From assembly GCA_046331095.1 (NCBI GenBank), contig JAXLRM010000003.1:930001-994000 (forward strand): a stretch of 64,000 nucleotides of DNA, written 5' to 3'. Each line of letters begins with the position of its first letter. The first letter of the stretch is position 1. This DNA is from JAIBAC01 sp046331095. Lineage in GTDB: Bacteria; Actinomycetota; Acidimicrobiia; UBA2766. This document shows, piece after piece, positions 32,900 to 42,489 of the stretch. The position numbers were made by a program, and so were the translations under genes. The notes beneath the pieces were generated by a model. That model searched no databases and was not told the DNA's origin. It worked only from the letters and a program-made list of their open reading frames with translations.

Positions 32900-33778
32900 A
32901 TGGCTCACCCAGACCGCCCGAACCGCACGGGCGAATACGTGGTCCTCGACGGTGACGTGCTGCCGACCACAGCGGCGAGGATCTCCGTGCTCGACCGCGG
33001 CCTCCTGCGTGGAGAAGGCGTCTTCGAGACGATCCGCACCTATGCCGGCGTTCCCTTCGCCGTGTCGCGCCACCTTGCCCGCATGCACCAGTCGGCGGCA
33101 GCCGCGGGGATCCGCCTCCCCCCCGACCCAGCTCTCGTAGACGCGATCATCGCTGCCTGCGCCGCGAACGGGTTCGCCGAGACCAGGGTTCACCTGACCG
33201 TCACCGGCGGGCCTGGGGGACCGGCCCCCGACCCGACGGGCGACGTGGAGCCGACGACGATCGCCATCGCCGGTGAGATCCGCGACCCCGAGGGTGTCGC
33301 CGAGGTCACCGCGGTCACGCTGCCGTGGGTCCGCCACGAGGGCGCCGCCCTGACGGGTGTGAAGCCGACCTCCTACCTCGACCACTTGATCGGCCACAAG
33401 TGGGCGCTCAGCCACGGCGCCGACGAGGGCCTGTGGCGCAACAGCGCCGGCGACGTCACCGAGGCCACCGGGTCGAACCTCTTCGTCGTCCGTGCCGGTG
33501 TGGTGTCGACGCCTCCGGTCGCGGCCGGACTCCTGCCCGGCGTCACCCGCGACCTCGTCCTCGAACGCTGCCTCGCGCGGGGCGTCCCCGCCGAGGAGAG
33601 CACACTCGCGGTGGCCGACCTCGTCGGTGCCGACGAGTGCTTCCTCACGTCGACGACCAAGGAGGCCGTCGCCGTCACCGTCGTGGACGGGCACCGGATC
33701 GGCGCCGGCGCCCACCCGGTGGTCGACGCGATCGTGGCCGACTGGCGCCGCTGGGCGCCCGCGCACCCCGAAGGTTGA
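32900..33778 (+). CDS. Class IV aminotransferase (branched-chain aminotransferase/ADC lyase type)
   Basis: A 292-aa fold-type IV PLP enzyme. Key elements: VLDRGLLRGEGVFETIRTY, the PLP-binding Lys in GVKPTSYLDHLIGHKWA, EATGSNLFVV and CFLTSTTKEAVAV. This family includes BCAT, D-amino acid aminotransferase and 4-amino-4-deoxychorismate lyase, which are hard to separate by motif; the length and the segment around GVKPTSY favour an ADCL/D-aminotransferase-like member. Start ATG 48 bp from the divergent acyl-CoA dehydrogenase. Convergent with the secreted hydrolase. Confidence 0.86.
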   Translation: MAHPDRPNRTGEYVVLDGDVLPTTAARISVLDRGLLRGEGVFETIRTYAGVPFAVSRHLARMHQSAAAAGIRLPPDPALVDAIIAACAANGFAETRVHLTVTGGPGGPAPDPTGDVEPTTIAIAGEIRDPEGVAEVTAVTLPWVRHEGAALTGVKPTSYLDHLIGHKWALSHGADEGLWRNSAGDVTEATGSNLFVVRAGVVSTPPVAAGLLPGVTRDLVLERCLARGVPAEESTLAVADLVGADECFLTSTTKEAVAVTVVDGHRIGAGAHPVVDAIVADWRRWAPAHPEG

Positions 33779-33792
33779 CGGCAGGCTCGCGC

Positions 33793-35682
33793 TCAGCTGA
33801 GCGGCGCGCCCGGCGCAGGTGCGAGGACGTTGCGCGAGACCCAGTCGAGCCAGCCGAGGTACACCGACCACGCCCGGGCGTCTACGAAGCTGAGATGCAT
33901 CAGCGGGCCCACGACCTGGCGCGGCCCCGACAGGACCGGTACCCGGTAGATCGCAGAGCCGCCCGTGTAGTCGGACGCGTCGTCGACCTCTGGTAGGTGC
34001 GTGAGGTCGATGAGCCGCCGGCTCGAGTAGTTCGGCACGATCGCGTCACCCTCGCCGTAGACGACCGCGAGGGGACGCTGGTCCGCCTGGATCGCACTCG
34101 TGTAGTTCGTGGCGTCCCCGGGGTCGATCATGAACTGGCACGCCGCGATCGCGGCTGCCACGTCGACCCCCGTTGCCCCCGTGGGGACCACGCCGTCGAG
34201 GCCGAGCGGGGTCCAGATGACCGACCCGGTCAGGATGTGCAGGATCCCGATCCCGGCGACCTGGAACATCGCGGCGGACAGGTTCGGTTCGAGGGCGAGG
34301 AACTCGAGGCCGAGCACACCGCCCATCGACGTGCCTTCGGCGATCATCCTGTCCGGGTCGAGGTCGGGCCGGCCGTCACCGGGCGCGCCGACGAGCGTCC
34401 TCAGCGACGTGGGTGCGAAGTCCAAGTCGGCGAGCGATGTTCGGACCGCCTTCACCAGCGACACGAAATCGACGGCCGACTGGATCGGCAGCGCGATCAA
34501 GCGGGCGATCTCAGAAGGGCGGCCGAGTTGGAACACGTAGCCACCCTCTTGGGGGCCGCGCCAGCCGTGTTGGGGGTGATCGATCGCGATCGTGGCGATC
34601 CCCTGGCGGGCATTCGAGCCGGCAACCAGGAGCATCGTCTCCTTCACGGTCGTGATCCCGTGGCTGTAGACGGCGACGGGCACCGGTGCCGTCGCCGCCG
34701 CACGCGGCAAGGTGAGCACGAACGGGACCCATTCGTCACGGCCGCCGGTGGGATCCCAGCGCATGCCCCCGGTGACGGGATCGCGGAAGTCGGTGAGGCG
34801 AACCCGGCCCGTCACCAGCGCAGCGAAGTCGGGCCCACCGAGGGGGAACGCGCGCACGTCGGCGACGGGGTGCTCGTCGGCGCGGGCACGTTCGACGAGA
34901 GCCTGCTCGGGGCCGATCGCGTCCTGCTCGGAACGCACGGTGAAACCGGTGATCGCGACCACCGCCTCCTCCGCGATGCCGTTACTCGCGGCCGCGTCGA
35001 GGAGTTGACGGTGGTATTCGACCCATTCCGGCGCCGCCTCGGCATCCAGGACCTCCTGAAAGGTCCGCGACCGCGGCACGGTCGTGCCGTCGGCGTGGCG
35101 AAGGGCCGAAGTGAGCACTGCGACGTAGCGGTGACCCCAGTCGAAGCGGTCCGCGGGCCACGCGCGGATCACCGTCGTGGCGCGATCATGACGGGCGGCC
35201 TGCGCGTCGAGACCCGCCCACATCGGGACGCGGGCCCCGGTGGCGGCGTCGAAGACGACCAGCGCGTCCCCGCCGGATTCGGGCAGCGTGGCCGGGTCGA
35301 TCGGCGCGTCGACCTCGAACAGGATCGGCCCGAGTGCCGAGAAGCCGTCGTGGCCGTCGAATATGCGTGACGGCGCCACCTCGGCCGGGAGCTGGTCGCG
35401 CATCGACTCCGGCCACACGTCGTCGGAGACCGAGAGGCGCACGCCGGTGGACGACGTGGCGTCCGCACGCGTGAACGCGTCCGAGGGGAAGGGCAGCACA
35501 CATCCCGTGGCGTGGACGGGGTTGCACGCAAGTGCTCCCGTCTCGTCCGCACTGCTGCCTGCACGCCCTGCCGCAGGAGAGGCGACGAGCAACGCCGCGA
35601 TCATCGATACCACGCACCCGAGCGCTGCAACCGCTGCCGCAGGTCGCCGAGTCCGGCACTCCCCCCGAGATATCCCTGGCAT
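33793..35682 (-). CDS. Secreted alpha/beta-hydrolase, lipase-like
   Basis: A 629-aa exported protein. The ATG at 35682, with AGGGGGGTG upstream, gives a signal peptide (basic start, AAAVAALGCVVSMIAALLVA, then SPAAGRAG). Longer frames upstream read through low-complexity sequence and would bury the signal. The hydrolase part includes VPVAVYSHGITTVKET, AIDHPQHGWRG, the nucleophile elbow AEGTSMGGVLGLEF and GEGDAIVPNYSSRR with a likely catalytic Asp. The N-terminal ~300 residues (NPVHATGCVLPFPSDAF) are a separate domain seen in large bacterial lipase-like proteins. Probably an extracellular esterase or lipase; substrate unknown. Confidence 0.82.
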   Translation of the reverse strand: MPGISRGECRTRRPAAAVAALGCVVSMIAALLVASPAAGRAGSSADETGALACNPVHATGCVLPFPSDAFTRADATSSTGVRLSVSDDVWPESMRDQLPAEVAPSRIFDGHDGFSALGPILFEVDAPIDPATLPESGGDALVVFDAATGARVPMWAGLDAQAARHDRATTVIRAWPADRFDWGHRYVAVLTSALRHADGTTVPRSRTFQEVLDAEAAPEWVEYHRQLLDAAASNGIAEEAVVAITGFTVRSEQDAIGPEQALVERARADEHPVADVRAFPLGGPDFAALVTGRVRLTDFRDPVTGGMRWDPTGGRDEWVPFVLTLPRAAATAPVPVAVYSHGITTVKETMLLVAGSNARQGIATIAIDHPQHGWRGPQEGGYVFQLGRPSEIARLIALPIQSAVDFVSLVKAVRTSLADLDFAPTSLRTLVGAPGDGRPDLDPDRMIAEGTSMGGVLGLEFLALEPNLSAAMFQVAGIGILHILTGSVIWTPLGLDGVVPTGATGVDVAAAIAACQFMIDPGDATNYTSAIQADQRPLAVVYGEGDAIVPNYSSRRLIDLTHLPEVDDASDYTGGSAIYRVPVLSGPRQVVGPLMHLSFVDARAWSVYLGWLDWVSRNVLAPAPGAPLS

Positions 35683-35853
35683 TACCGGCACCCCCCCTGG
35701 GACGCGCAAGCCGCTGGCCCCGCGCCCGCGCCCCACCCCGGAGCACGGACCACGCCAGGCTACTGCGCAGCGTGCGTGCAGGAACATTGCGCCCGTTCGG
35801 GGACGCGTACCGGTTGGAGCGGCCATAGCGCCGACCCGCCCGCCGGCCCGGGT

Positions 35854-36645
35854 TCAACGGAGCTGTTCGACCTCCCCGTGGGCGACGACGACCTCGCGAC
35901 CGTCGGGCACGCGGACGACCAGGGACCCGTTGGGCGCGACACGAGCGGCGTGACCCTCGACGACGACGTCGCCCGTCGTGTGCAGCCGCACGCGGACGTC
36001 CGTACCGAGGGTCTCGCACACGTCCGCATAGTCGGCGAGGAACGACCCGATCCCGTCGTCCCCGGCCTCTAGTGCCTTCACGCGCCGGTCGAGACGCGCC
36101 AGGAACTCCGCGAGCACGTCGGCGCGCCGAATCGGGTGACCCGCCTCCTCCAGCGACACGGCCGTGGCCGCCACCTCCGCGGGCAGCGCGCCACGGCTCA
36201 CGTTCACGCCCACACCGACCACGAGCGCCCCGGGCGCGTCCGTGCGCGCCTCTGTCAGGACACCGCCGAGCTTGCGTCCGCCGAGACGGAGGTCGTTGGG
36301 CCATTTCAAACCGACTGCGGCGCCGGACACGGCGTTCACCGCGGCCGCCATCTCGTAACCACCGGCGAGGGTCAGGATCGGAACCGCCTCGGGGGCGAGC
36401 CGCGGGCGGACGAGCACCGACACCAGCAGCGCGGCGCCGGCGGCGGCCTCCCAGGTGCGCCCGAGCCGACCACGCCCCGCTCGCTGGTGGTCGGCGACGA
36501 CGACTGCCCCCTCGGGGCCACCGGCGGCGGCCTCGGCAAGGACGACGGAGTTGGTCGAATCGACCTCGGCGAACACGCGGACATCCGCGAAACGTCCCCG
36601 CCCGGCCCGTTGCAACTCGGCGATGTCGTCTGGCAGTTCTCCCAT
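35854..36645 (-). CDS. birA: Biotin--[acetyl-CoA-carboxylase] ligase
   Basis: A 263-aa monofunctional ligase. The biotin/ATP-binding segment is HQRAGRGRLGRTW, with VGLKWPNDLRLGGRKLGGVL and VVGVGVNVSRG, then a C-terminal SH3-like domain (VRLHTTGDVVVEGHAARV). There is no N-terminal HTH, so it should not repress biotin genes itself. It activates biotin as biotinyl-AMP and attaches it to the Lys of MKM motifs. The gene is divergent, with a 49-bp gap, from the biotin carboxylase/BCCP gene, whose product is its evident substrate. Confidence 0.93.
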   Translation of the reverse strand: MGELPDDIAELQRAGRGRFADVRVFAEVDSTNSVVLAEAAAGGPEGAVVVADHQRAGRGRLGRTWEAAAGAALLVSVLVRPRLAPEAVPILTLAGGYEMAAAVNAVSGAAVGLKWPNDLRLGGRKLGGVLTEARTDAPGALVVGVGVNVSRGALPAEVAATAVSLEEAGHPIRRADVLAEFLARLDRRVKALEAGDDGIGSFLADYADVCETLGTDVRVRLHTTGDVVVEGHAARVAPNGSLVVRVPDGREVVVAHGEVEQLR

Positions 36646-36694
36646 CGGCGCGGGAAGAATACGACGACCCGAAGCCGCCGGCTCGAGGAGACGC

Positions 36695-38479
36695 GTGTTC
36701 CAGAAGGTCCTCATCGCGAATCGAGGCGAGATCGCCGTGCGGGTCATGCGCACCTGCCGTGAGCTCGGCATCGCCACCGTCGCCGTCTACTCCGACTTCG
36801 ACCGCGATGCGAAGCACGTTCGCTACGCCGACGAGGCCTTCCACCTCGGACCGAACCTCCCCTCGGAGTCCTACCTGCGCGGCGACCGTATCGTCGACGC
36901 ATGTTCGGCGACGGGCGCCGAGGCTGTACACCCGGGCTACGGCTTCCTCGCCGAGAACGCCGCGTTCGTGCGTCAGGTCACCGACGCCGGAGTCGCCTTC
37001 ATCGGCCCGCCCGAGGGCGCGATCGTCAAGATGGGCGACAAGGTCTCGTCGCGCATCTGCGCGATCGAGGCCGGCTTCCCCCCGGTGCCCGGCACGACCG
37101 ATGCCATCGAGTCGGCCGCCGAGGTCGTCGAGTTCGGCAACGCACACGGTTGGCCCGTCGCCGTCAAGGCCAGCTTCGGTGGCGGCGGCAAAGGCCTGCG
37201 TGTGGCATCCGCGCCCGGTGACGCGCCCGAGGCGCTCGCCGCAGCCGAGCGTGAGGGTGAGAGCTACTTCGGCAACGGCGAGTGCTACATGGAGCGCTAC
37301 CTGGAGCGCCCGCGCCACATCGAGATCCAGGTCCTCGGCGACACCCACGGCAACTACGTGTACCTCGGCGAACGCGACTGCTCGGCGCAGCGGCGACACC
37401 AGAAGGTCGTCGAGGAGACTCCGTCGCCGGCGGTGGACGACGACCTGCGTCGCCGCATGGGCGAGGCTGCCGTGAAGGTCTGCGCCCACGTCGGCTACGT
37501 CAACGCGGGCACCGTCGAGTGCCTCGTGCAGGACGGAGAGTTCTGGTTCCTCGAGATGAACACCCGCCTGCAGGTCGAGCACTGCGTGACCGAGCAGGTG
37601 TACGGGCTCGACCTGGTCGCGGCGCAGCTCAGGATCGCCGCCGGCGAGGCGCTGTGGTTCGGCCAGGACGATGTCGAGCGGCGCGGGCACAGCATCGAGA
37701 TGCGGATCAACGCCGAGGACCCCGCGGCCGGCTTCCGTCCCTCGCCCGGACGGATCACGTCGTTGCGCGTCCCGGGCGGACCCGGAGTCCGCCTCGATGC
37801 CGGATACGACCCCGGCGACGAGGTCAGCCAGTTCTACGACAACCTCGTAGGCAAGCTCGTGGTCACGGGCGAGGACCGCGAACAAGCACGGCACCGGGCA
37901 CTACGCGCTCTGGGGGAACTCGAGGTCGGCGGCGTGAGCACGAACGCCGCCCTGCAGGCGCTCATCCTCGCCCACCCCGACTTCGTCGCCGGCGAGGTGA
38001 CCACGAAGTGGCTCGAGGGCTCACTCGACCTGGATGCCCTCGCACCGGCACAGGCGGCGGACACCGTCGCCGCTGCCGGCGACCACGACGCCGCGGAACC
38101 GACGGTCGAGCGCAACGCCACCGTCGAAGTGGACGGTCGCCGCTTCGAGGTCAAGGTGTTCCTGCCCGAGTCGTCGGTCGCGCCCGTCGCCACCGCCGCC
38201 GGACTCGGCGGACAACGTGGGGCGAAGCGGCCCAAGCGCGACCGCAAGAGCGCCGGCGCCGGCGCGCCCGGCGAGGTGCACTCACCGATGCAGGGCACCG
38301 TCCTCGATGTCCTCGTCACCGAGGGTGCCGAGGTCGCTGCCGGGGACACCGTCGTCGTCGTCGAGGCGATGAAGATGGAGAACGCGATCGCGTCACCCTC
38401 GGCAGGGACGATCCGCAAGGTGGCCGTGGCCGGCGGCGACACCGTTGCGGCGGGCGACCTGTTGGTCGTCGTCGAGTGA
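36695..38479 (+). CDS. accA: Acyl-CoA carboxylase alpha chain (biotin carboxylase plus BCCP)
   Basis: A 594-aa biotin carboxylase/carrier fusion. It opens VLIANRGEIAVRVMRTCREL, with the ATP-grasp loop VKASFGGGGKGLRV, ERDCSAQRRHQKVVEE, FLEMNTRLQVEH and INAEDPAAGF, and ends with a biotinyl domain with VVEAMKMENAIASP, whose Lys carries biotin. It carboxylates biotin with ATP and bicarbonate and supplies a separate beta chain, not encoded here. The GTG start follows GAGGAG. The stop overlaps the bioB start (GTGA), a direct link between biotin synthesis and use. In actinobacteria such alpha chains serve acetyl- and propionyl-CoA carboxylases. Confidence 0.92.
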   Translation: MFQKVLIANRGEIAVRVMRTCRELGIATVAVYSDFDRDAKHVRYADEAFHLGPNLPSESYLRGDRIVDACSATGAEAVHPGYGFLAENAAFVRQVTDAGVAFIGPPEGAIVKMGDKVSSRICAIEAGFPPVPGTTDAIESAAEVVEFGNAHGWPVAVKASFGGGGKGLRVASAPGDAPEALAAAEREGESYFGNGECYMERYLERPRHIEIQVLGDTHGNYVYLGERDCSAQRRHQKVVEETPSPAVDDDLRRRMGEAAVKVCAHVGYVNAGTVECLVQDGEFWFLEMNTRLQVEHCVTEQVYGLDLVAAQLRIAAGEALWFGQDDVERRGHSIEMRINAEDPAAGFRPSPGRITSLRVPGGPGVRLDAGYDPGDEVSQFYDNLVGKLVVTGEDREQARHRALRALGELEVGGVSTNAALQALILAHPDFVAGEVTTKWLEGSLDLDALAPAQAADTVAAAGDHDAAEPTVERNATVEVDGRRFEVKVFLPESSVAPVATAAGLGGQRGAKRPKRDRKSAGAGAPGEVHSPMQGTVLDVLVTEGAEVAAGDTVVVVEAMKMENAIASPSAGTIRKVAVAGGDTVAAGDLLVVVE

Positions 38480-39549
38480 ATCCCGCACTCGCGGCGGCCG
38501 AAGAGGCGCTCCTCGTCGAGCGCCGCCTGCTCACCCGCGACGAGGTGCTCGCGGTCGCGGGGGTCGACCTCGCCGAGCTCCCCGACCTGATCGCCCTCGC
38601 GCACAGGGTCCGCCTCGACCGATGTGGCGAGTCCGTCGAGCTCGAGTCCCTCGTCAACGCCAAGTCGGGCGCATGCCCCGAGGACTGCGCGTTCTGCAGC
38701 CAGTCGGTCGCGTTCGGGACCGACGTCGACGTCTACCCCTACATGGACCAGGACGAGATCGTCGACGCGGCCCTGTCGACCCGCGAGGCGGGCGCCACGC
38801 AGTTCTGCATCGTCGTCGCCGTGCGGGGCCCGTCGGAGCGGCTCCTCGACAAGGTGATCGAGTCCGTGGAGCGCGTGCGCTCCGAGGTCGGCCTCGACGT
38901 CGCGTGCTCGCTCGGCCTCCTCGACGCGGCACAGGCTGAACGCCTCGCAGCTGCGGGCGTGAAGCGGTACAACCACAACCTCGAGGCGCCGCGGGCGACC
39001 TTCTCCCGGATCTGCACGACCCACACCTACGACGAGCGAGTGGGCACGGCTGTCCTCGCGAAGTCGGCGGGTATGGAGTTGTGCTGCGGCGGCATCCTCG
39101 GGATGGGCGAGTCCCCGGAGCAGCGCATCGACTTCGCGTTCGAGCTCGCCGCCCTCGACCCCGTCGAGGTTCCCCTGAACTTCTTGAACCCGCGGCCTGG
39201 TACGGCTCTCGCGGGCGCCACACCGATGTCGGCGCGCGAGGCACTGCAGGCCATCGCCTTGTTCCGGCTCGTGCTGCCCGCGGCGGTGATCCGCCTCGCC
39301 GGAGGGCGCGAGCTCGTCCTCGGCGAACTCCAGGCGCTCGGCATGCTCGCGGGCGCCAACGCTCTCGTCGTCGGCAACTACCTGACGACCCTGGGCCGCG
39401 CTCCGGAGGACGACGTCGCCCTGCTCGAGTCCCTGGGCATGCCCGTCGCGGACGGCCCCGGTGAGGGCCAGTACATCGTCGAGGCGAGCGGTGTCCACGT
39501 CAAGGCGGCCGGCTCGGGGCGCCGTTCGATCCCGGTCGCGGGCCGCTAG
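38476..39549 (+). CDS. bioB: Biotin synthase
   Basis: A 357-aa radical SAM enzyme with the cluster motif SGACPEDCAFCSQS (CxxxCxxC), YNHNLEAPRATF, LCCGGILGMGES and NFLNPRPGT, all in BioB order. It inserts sulfur into dethiobiotin to make biotin. The start is GTG at 38476, overlapping the accA stop. No other bio genes are adjacent. The C-terminus is slightly extended (about 20 residues after the core). Confidence 0.95.
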   Translation: MNPALAAAEEALLVERRLLTRDEVLAVAGVDLAELPDLIALAHRVRLDRCGESVELESLVNAKSGACPEDCAFCSQSVAFGTDVDVYPYMDQDEIVDAALSTREAGATQFCIVVAVRGPSERLLDKVIESVERVRSEVGLDVACSLGLLDAAQAERLAAAGVKRYNHNLEAPRATFSRICTTHTYDERVGTAVLAKSAGMELCCGGILGMGESPEQRIDFAFELAALDPVEVPLNFLNPRPGTALAGATPMSAREALQAIALFRLVLPAAVIRLAGGRELVLGELQALGMLAGANALVVGNYLTTLGRAPEDDVALLESLGMPVADGPGEGQYIVEASGVHVKAAGSGRRSIPVAGR

Positions 39550-39574
39550 GTCCGTCCGCCACCCCGACCACCCC

Positions 39575-39623
39575 GACGTGGGGACGCAGAACGGGCTGTG
39601 AACCCACCTCACGTCCCCACGTC
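39575..39623. repeat. Inverted and diverged direct repeats behind bioB
   Basis: GACGTGGGGACG (39575-39586) pairs perfectly with CGTCCCCACGTC (39612-39623) around a 25-nt loop. The GTGGGGACG unit recurs at 39675, and GTGGGACGCAG at 39642 echoes GTGGGGACGCAG at 39579, so the ~140-bp gap contains two diverged copies of a ~50-bp element. It could end bioB transcription. Confidence 0.55.
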
Positions 39624-39691
39624 CCTACCGCCACCCCGTCCGTGGGACGCAGGCCGGTTCGGGAACCTCCTGGCGTGGGGACGGAGAGCGC

Positions 39692-40666
39692 GTGCAAGCT
39701 GTGTCGATGCGACCCGCAGCCGCTGCATCTGCCGCCGAAGCCACCGGCGGTCCTGCCGGGCGTGCTGTCGGCGACCGCTTCGGTGTGCCGGCCGTGCTGA
39801 TCGCGACCGTCGCCTGGGGCAGTGGCAGCGTCGTCACCAAGCTCGTCGGCGCCGCGCCGATGACGACGGTGATGGTCAGGCTCTGGCTCGGTGTCCCGAT
39901 CGGGCTGTCGCTGTGGGCCCTGCGCCGCCGATGGCCCACGTGGACGTCCCTGCGGCGCTGCATACCCGGCGGTGTCCTCTTCGGTATCCACGTCTCGCTG
40001 TTCTTCAGCGCCTTGAAGCTGACGAGCGTGGCGAACGTCACCTTCATCGGCGCCCTCCAGCCCGTGCTCGTGCTCCTCGTGGCAGGCCGCTGGCTCGGCG
40101 AGAAGGTCACCGCCCTCGTCGTCGTGCTGTCGGTGACGGCGATGGCCGGTGTGGCCCTCATCGTGTACGGCAACGAGGCCGTGCCCGGGGCCGTACTCGG
40201 CGACCTCCTCGCGGTGGCCAACATCTTCGTGTGGACGGTCTTCTTCCTCTACACGAAGAGGGCCCGCGGCCACGTCGAGACGATCGACTACCAGGCGACC
40301 ATGACGGTGATCGCCGCCGTCGTGGTGACACCGGTCGCCCTGCTCCTCGGTGCCGACGCCCGCGAGATCGACGGCCTCGACTGGCTCTGGCTCGCGTTCA
40401 TCGCGATCGTGCCCGGGACCCTCGGCCACCTCCTGATGAACTGGGCGCACCGCTACGTCGACGCCACCGTCAGCTCGCTCGTCATCCTCGGAGTGCCCGT
40501 CGTCGCTGCCGCAGGCGCCGCCGCCGTCCTCGCCGAGCCCCTCTCGTGGGTCCAGATCCTCGGTGGCGCGATCGTGCTCGCGTCGATCGGCACGATCGTC
40601 GTCCGCACCCCTGGCGCCGAGGGACCGGCTCTCGCGACCGCCGTCGCCGAAGCCGACAGCAGCTGA
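39692..40666 (+). CDS. EamA/DMT-family transporter
   Basis: A 324-aa integral membrane protein with ten hydrophobic helices in two EamA repeats (FGVPAVLIATVAWGSGSVVTK starts the first; LGDLLAVANIFVWTVFFLYTKR starts the second). The conserved end LGGAIVLASIGTIVV is present. The GTG at 39692 has GGAGAG 5 nt upstream; an ATG at 39707 is possible. These proteins usually export amino acids, nucleotides or similar metabolites. The substrate cannot be inferred, and its neighbours do not help. Confidence 0.88.
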   Translation: MQAVSMRPAAAASAAEATGGPAGRAVGDRFGVPAVLIATVAWGSGSVVTKLVGAAPMTTVMVRLWLGVPIGLSLWALRRRWPTWTSLRRCIPGGVLFGIHVSLFFSALKLTSVANVTFIGALQPVLVLLVAGRWLGEKVTALVVVLSVTAMAGVALIVYGNEAVPGAVLGDLLAVANIFVWTVFFLYTKRARGHVETIDYQATMTVIAAVVVTPVALLLGADAREIDGLDWLWLAFIAIVPGTLGHLLMNWAHRYVDATVSSLVILGVPVVAAAGAAAVLAEPLSWVQILGGAIVLASIGTIVVRTPGAEGPALATAVAEADSS

Positions 40667-40782
40667 CCCGAGGCGGCCCCGGTCGCCCGAGACGGTCCGC
40701 CACGGAGAAGTCGGGCTCATCTCCGCCGCTCCGCGCGCCGATCTCCCCAGTGATCACGCAGGCCACGACGGCGGACGGTGAC

Positions 40783-42288
40783 ATGCGACAGGGGTCGGTA
40801 GACGAGGAGGGCGGCACCGAAACGGCGGCCCACACGCGCGCAGGCGGCCAGGACGCGGACGTGCGGAGCCGCAACGAGGCGACGCTGCGCTCGCGCACAC
40901 TCGCAGGTTCGATCACGGATCTGGGTGTGCCCGACGATCTCGAGGACCGCTTCGGCCTCCCGCGCTGGGGTGTCGGCGAACGTCGCCGGCGCAGGCTCAC
41001 CACAGAGCCCCACGGGGCCGGCTACGCGTGGGCGGTCGCCGGCTGGAGCTTCGCCGCCTTGGACTTCGCCGCGATCGTGCTCGCCACCCTGTCGTGGCAA
41101 GCGGCGCTCGTCGGCGTCATCGTCGCCCGCGCGTTCCGGTCGTACTCGTACCGGTACACCCTCTCGGCGGTCGATGCCGAGCGCCGACTCCTCGCGATAC
41201 CGGTCGCCGTCACCGTGACAGCCGCGCTGGTCCAGGACGGGTGGCACTGGTGGCATGCCGGGTGGCAGTTCTGCGCCACCCTCGTGGCCCTGGTCGCCGC
41301 CCGCGGTCTGGGCGTCGTGGCCATCTCGGTCCTGCGCCGGCACTACCCGCGCCCGGTGCTCGTCTTCGGCGGGGGTGCGATGGGCATGGTTCTCGCCGAC
41401 ACCCTCGACGAGCACCGCGACTACGGCCTGGTGCCTGTCGGGTTCGTGTCCGACGTGGGCGTTCCCGCCACCGACCTACCGGTGATCCCCTTGCGCCGGA
41501 CGACAGCGGCGGTCGCGGACACCGGCGTGCGCGACGTGATCTGCGCCTTCGGGCCCGAATCCGACGCGGACGACGTGCGCGTGCTGCGCGCCCTGCAGCA
41601 CCAACGCATCCGCCTCGCGGTCGTGCCCCGCTTCTTCGACATGTCGCCTGCGGACGATCACGTGTGGGGCATCCCGCTCCAGCCGATGCGCACGGCCCTC
41701 CCCGCGTCGCGGTTCCGTGCGGCCGTCAAGCGGGCGATCGAGGTCGCGCTCGTGGCCGTGGCCATCGTCGTCCTCTCCCCCCTCCTCCTGGCCCTGACCG
41801 TGGCAGTCAAGGTCTCGTCGCCCGGACCGGTGTTCTACAGGCAGCGTCGCGTAGGCGCCGACGGGCGCGAGTTCGGGATCCTCAAGTTCCGCTCGATGCG
41901 TGTAGGCGCAGACACGGCGTCGTCGTGGACGGTGGAGGACGACCCGCGCCGCACACGGGTGGGGTCGACCATGCGCCGCTGGGGCCTCGACGAGCTCCCG
42001 CAACTCTTCAACGTCCTCGCGGGCGACATGAGCCTCGTGGGACCGCGACCCGAACAGCCACTCCACGCCGGCGACTTCGCGACGACGATCCCCACCTACC
42101 GCGACCGTGAGCGCGTGCGGTCCGGCCTCACGGGTCTGGCACAGGTGCACGGCCTCCGCGGCGACACGTCGATCGACGAACGCGTCCGCTTCGACAACCG
42201 CTACATCGATCGTCAGTCCCTCCTGCTGGACGTGTTCATCATGCTGAAGACGATCTCGGCGATCGTGCGCGGGCACGGGTCGTACTGA
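40783..42288 (+). CDS. Exopolysaccharide polyprenyl glycosylphosphotransferase
   Basis: A 501-aa protein: a cytoplasmic N-terminus, about four membrane helices, a CoA-binding-like domain (PVLVFGGGAMGMVLADTLDE) and the catalytic bacterial sugar transferase domain (GPVFYRQRRVGADGREFGILKFRSM, GLDELPQLFNVLAGDMSLVGPRPE, RSGLTGLAQVHG). It transfers a sugar-1-phosphate to undecaprenyl phosphate, the first committed step for a repeat unit. I chose the ATG at 40783; a GTG at 40750 in frame is possible. It probably primes the polysaccharide built by the genes at 44.7-62.6 kb. Confidence 0.92.
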   Translation: MRQGSVDEEGGTETAAHTRAGGQDADVRSRNEATLRSRTLAGSITDLGVPDDLEDRFGLPRWGVGERRRRRLTTEPHGAGYAWAVAGWSFAALDFAAIVLATLSWQAALVGVIVARAFRSYSYRYTLSAVDAERRLLAIPVAVTVTAALVQDGWHWWHAGWQFCATLVALVAARGLGVVAISVLRRHYPRPVLVFGGGAMGMVLADTLDEHRDYGLVPVGFVSDVGVPATDLPVIPLRRTTAAVADTGVRDVICAFGPESDADDVRVLRALQHQRIRLAVVPRFFDMSPADDHVWGIPLQPMRTALPASRFRAAVKRAIEVALVAVAIVVLSPLLLALTVAVKVSSPGPVFYRQRRVGADGREFGILKFRSMRVGADTASSWTVEDDPRRTRVGSTMRRWGLDELPQLFNVLAGDMSLVGPRPEQPLHAGDFATTIPTYRDRERVRSGLTGLAQVHGLRGDTSIDERVRFDNRYIDRQSLLLDVFIMLKTISAIVRGHGSY

Positions 42289-42489
42289 GGAGACAGCGCA
42301 GTGAAGACCGTGTCGCGTACCACGACGAGTGGCCGATGGGCCGTACGAACCATTTCCCGTGCGCGACGCGGTCCATGGCCGCGGTCGGCCCTAGGGTCTG
42401 GGTGGAGCCGGACCCCGGTGCTGCAGGGTCCGCGACCCGCCACTCCAGAGGCTGGGACGGCGTTGGAATGCAGGCGGCCTCGGGAGTTC

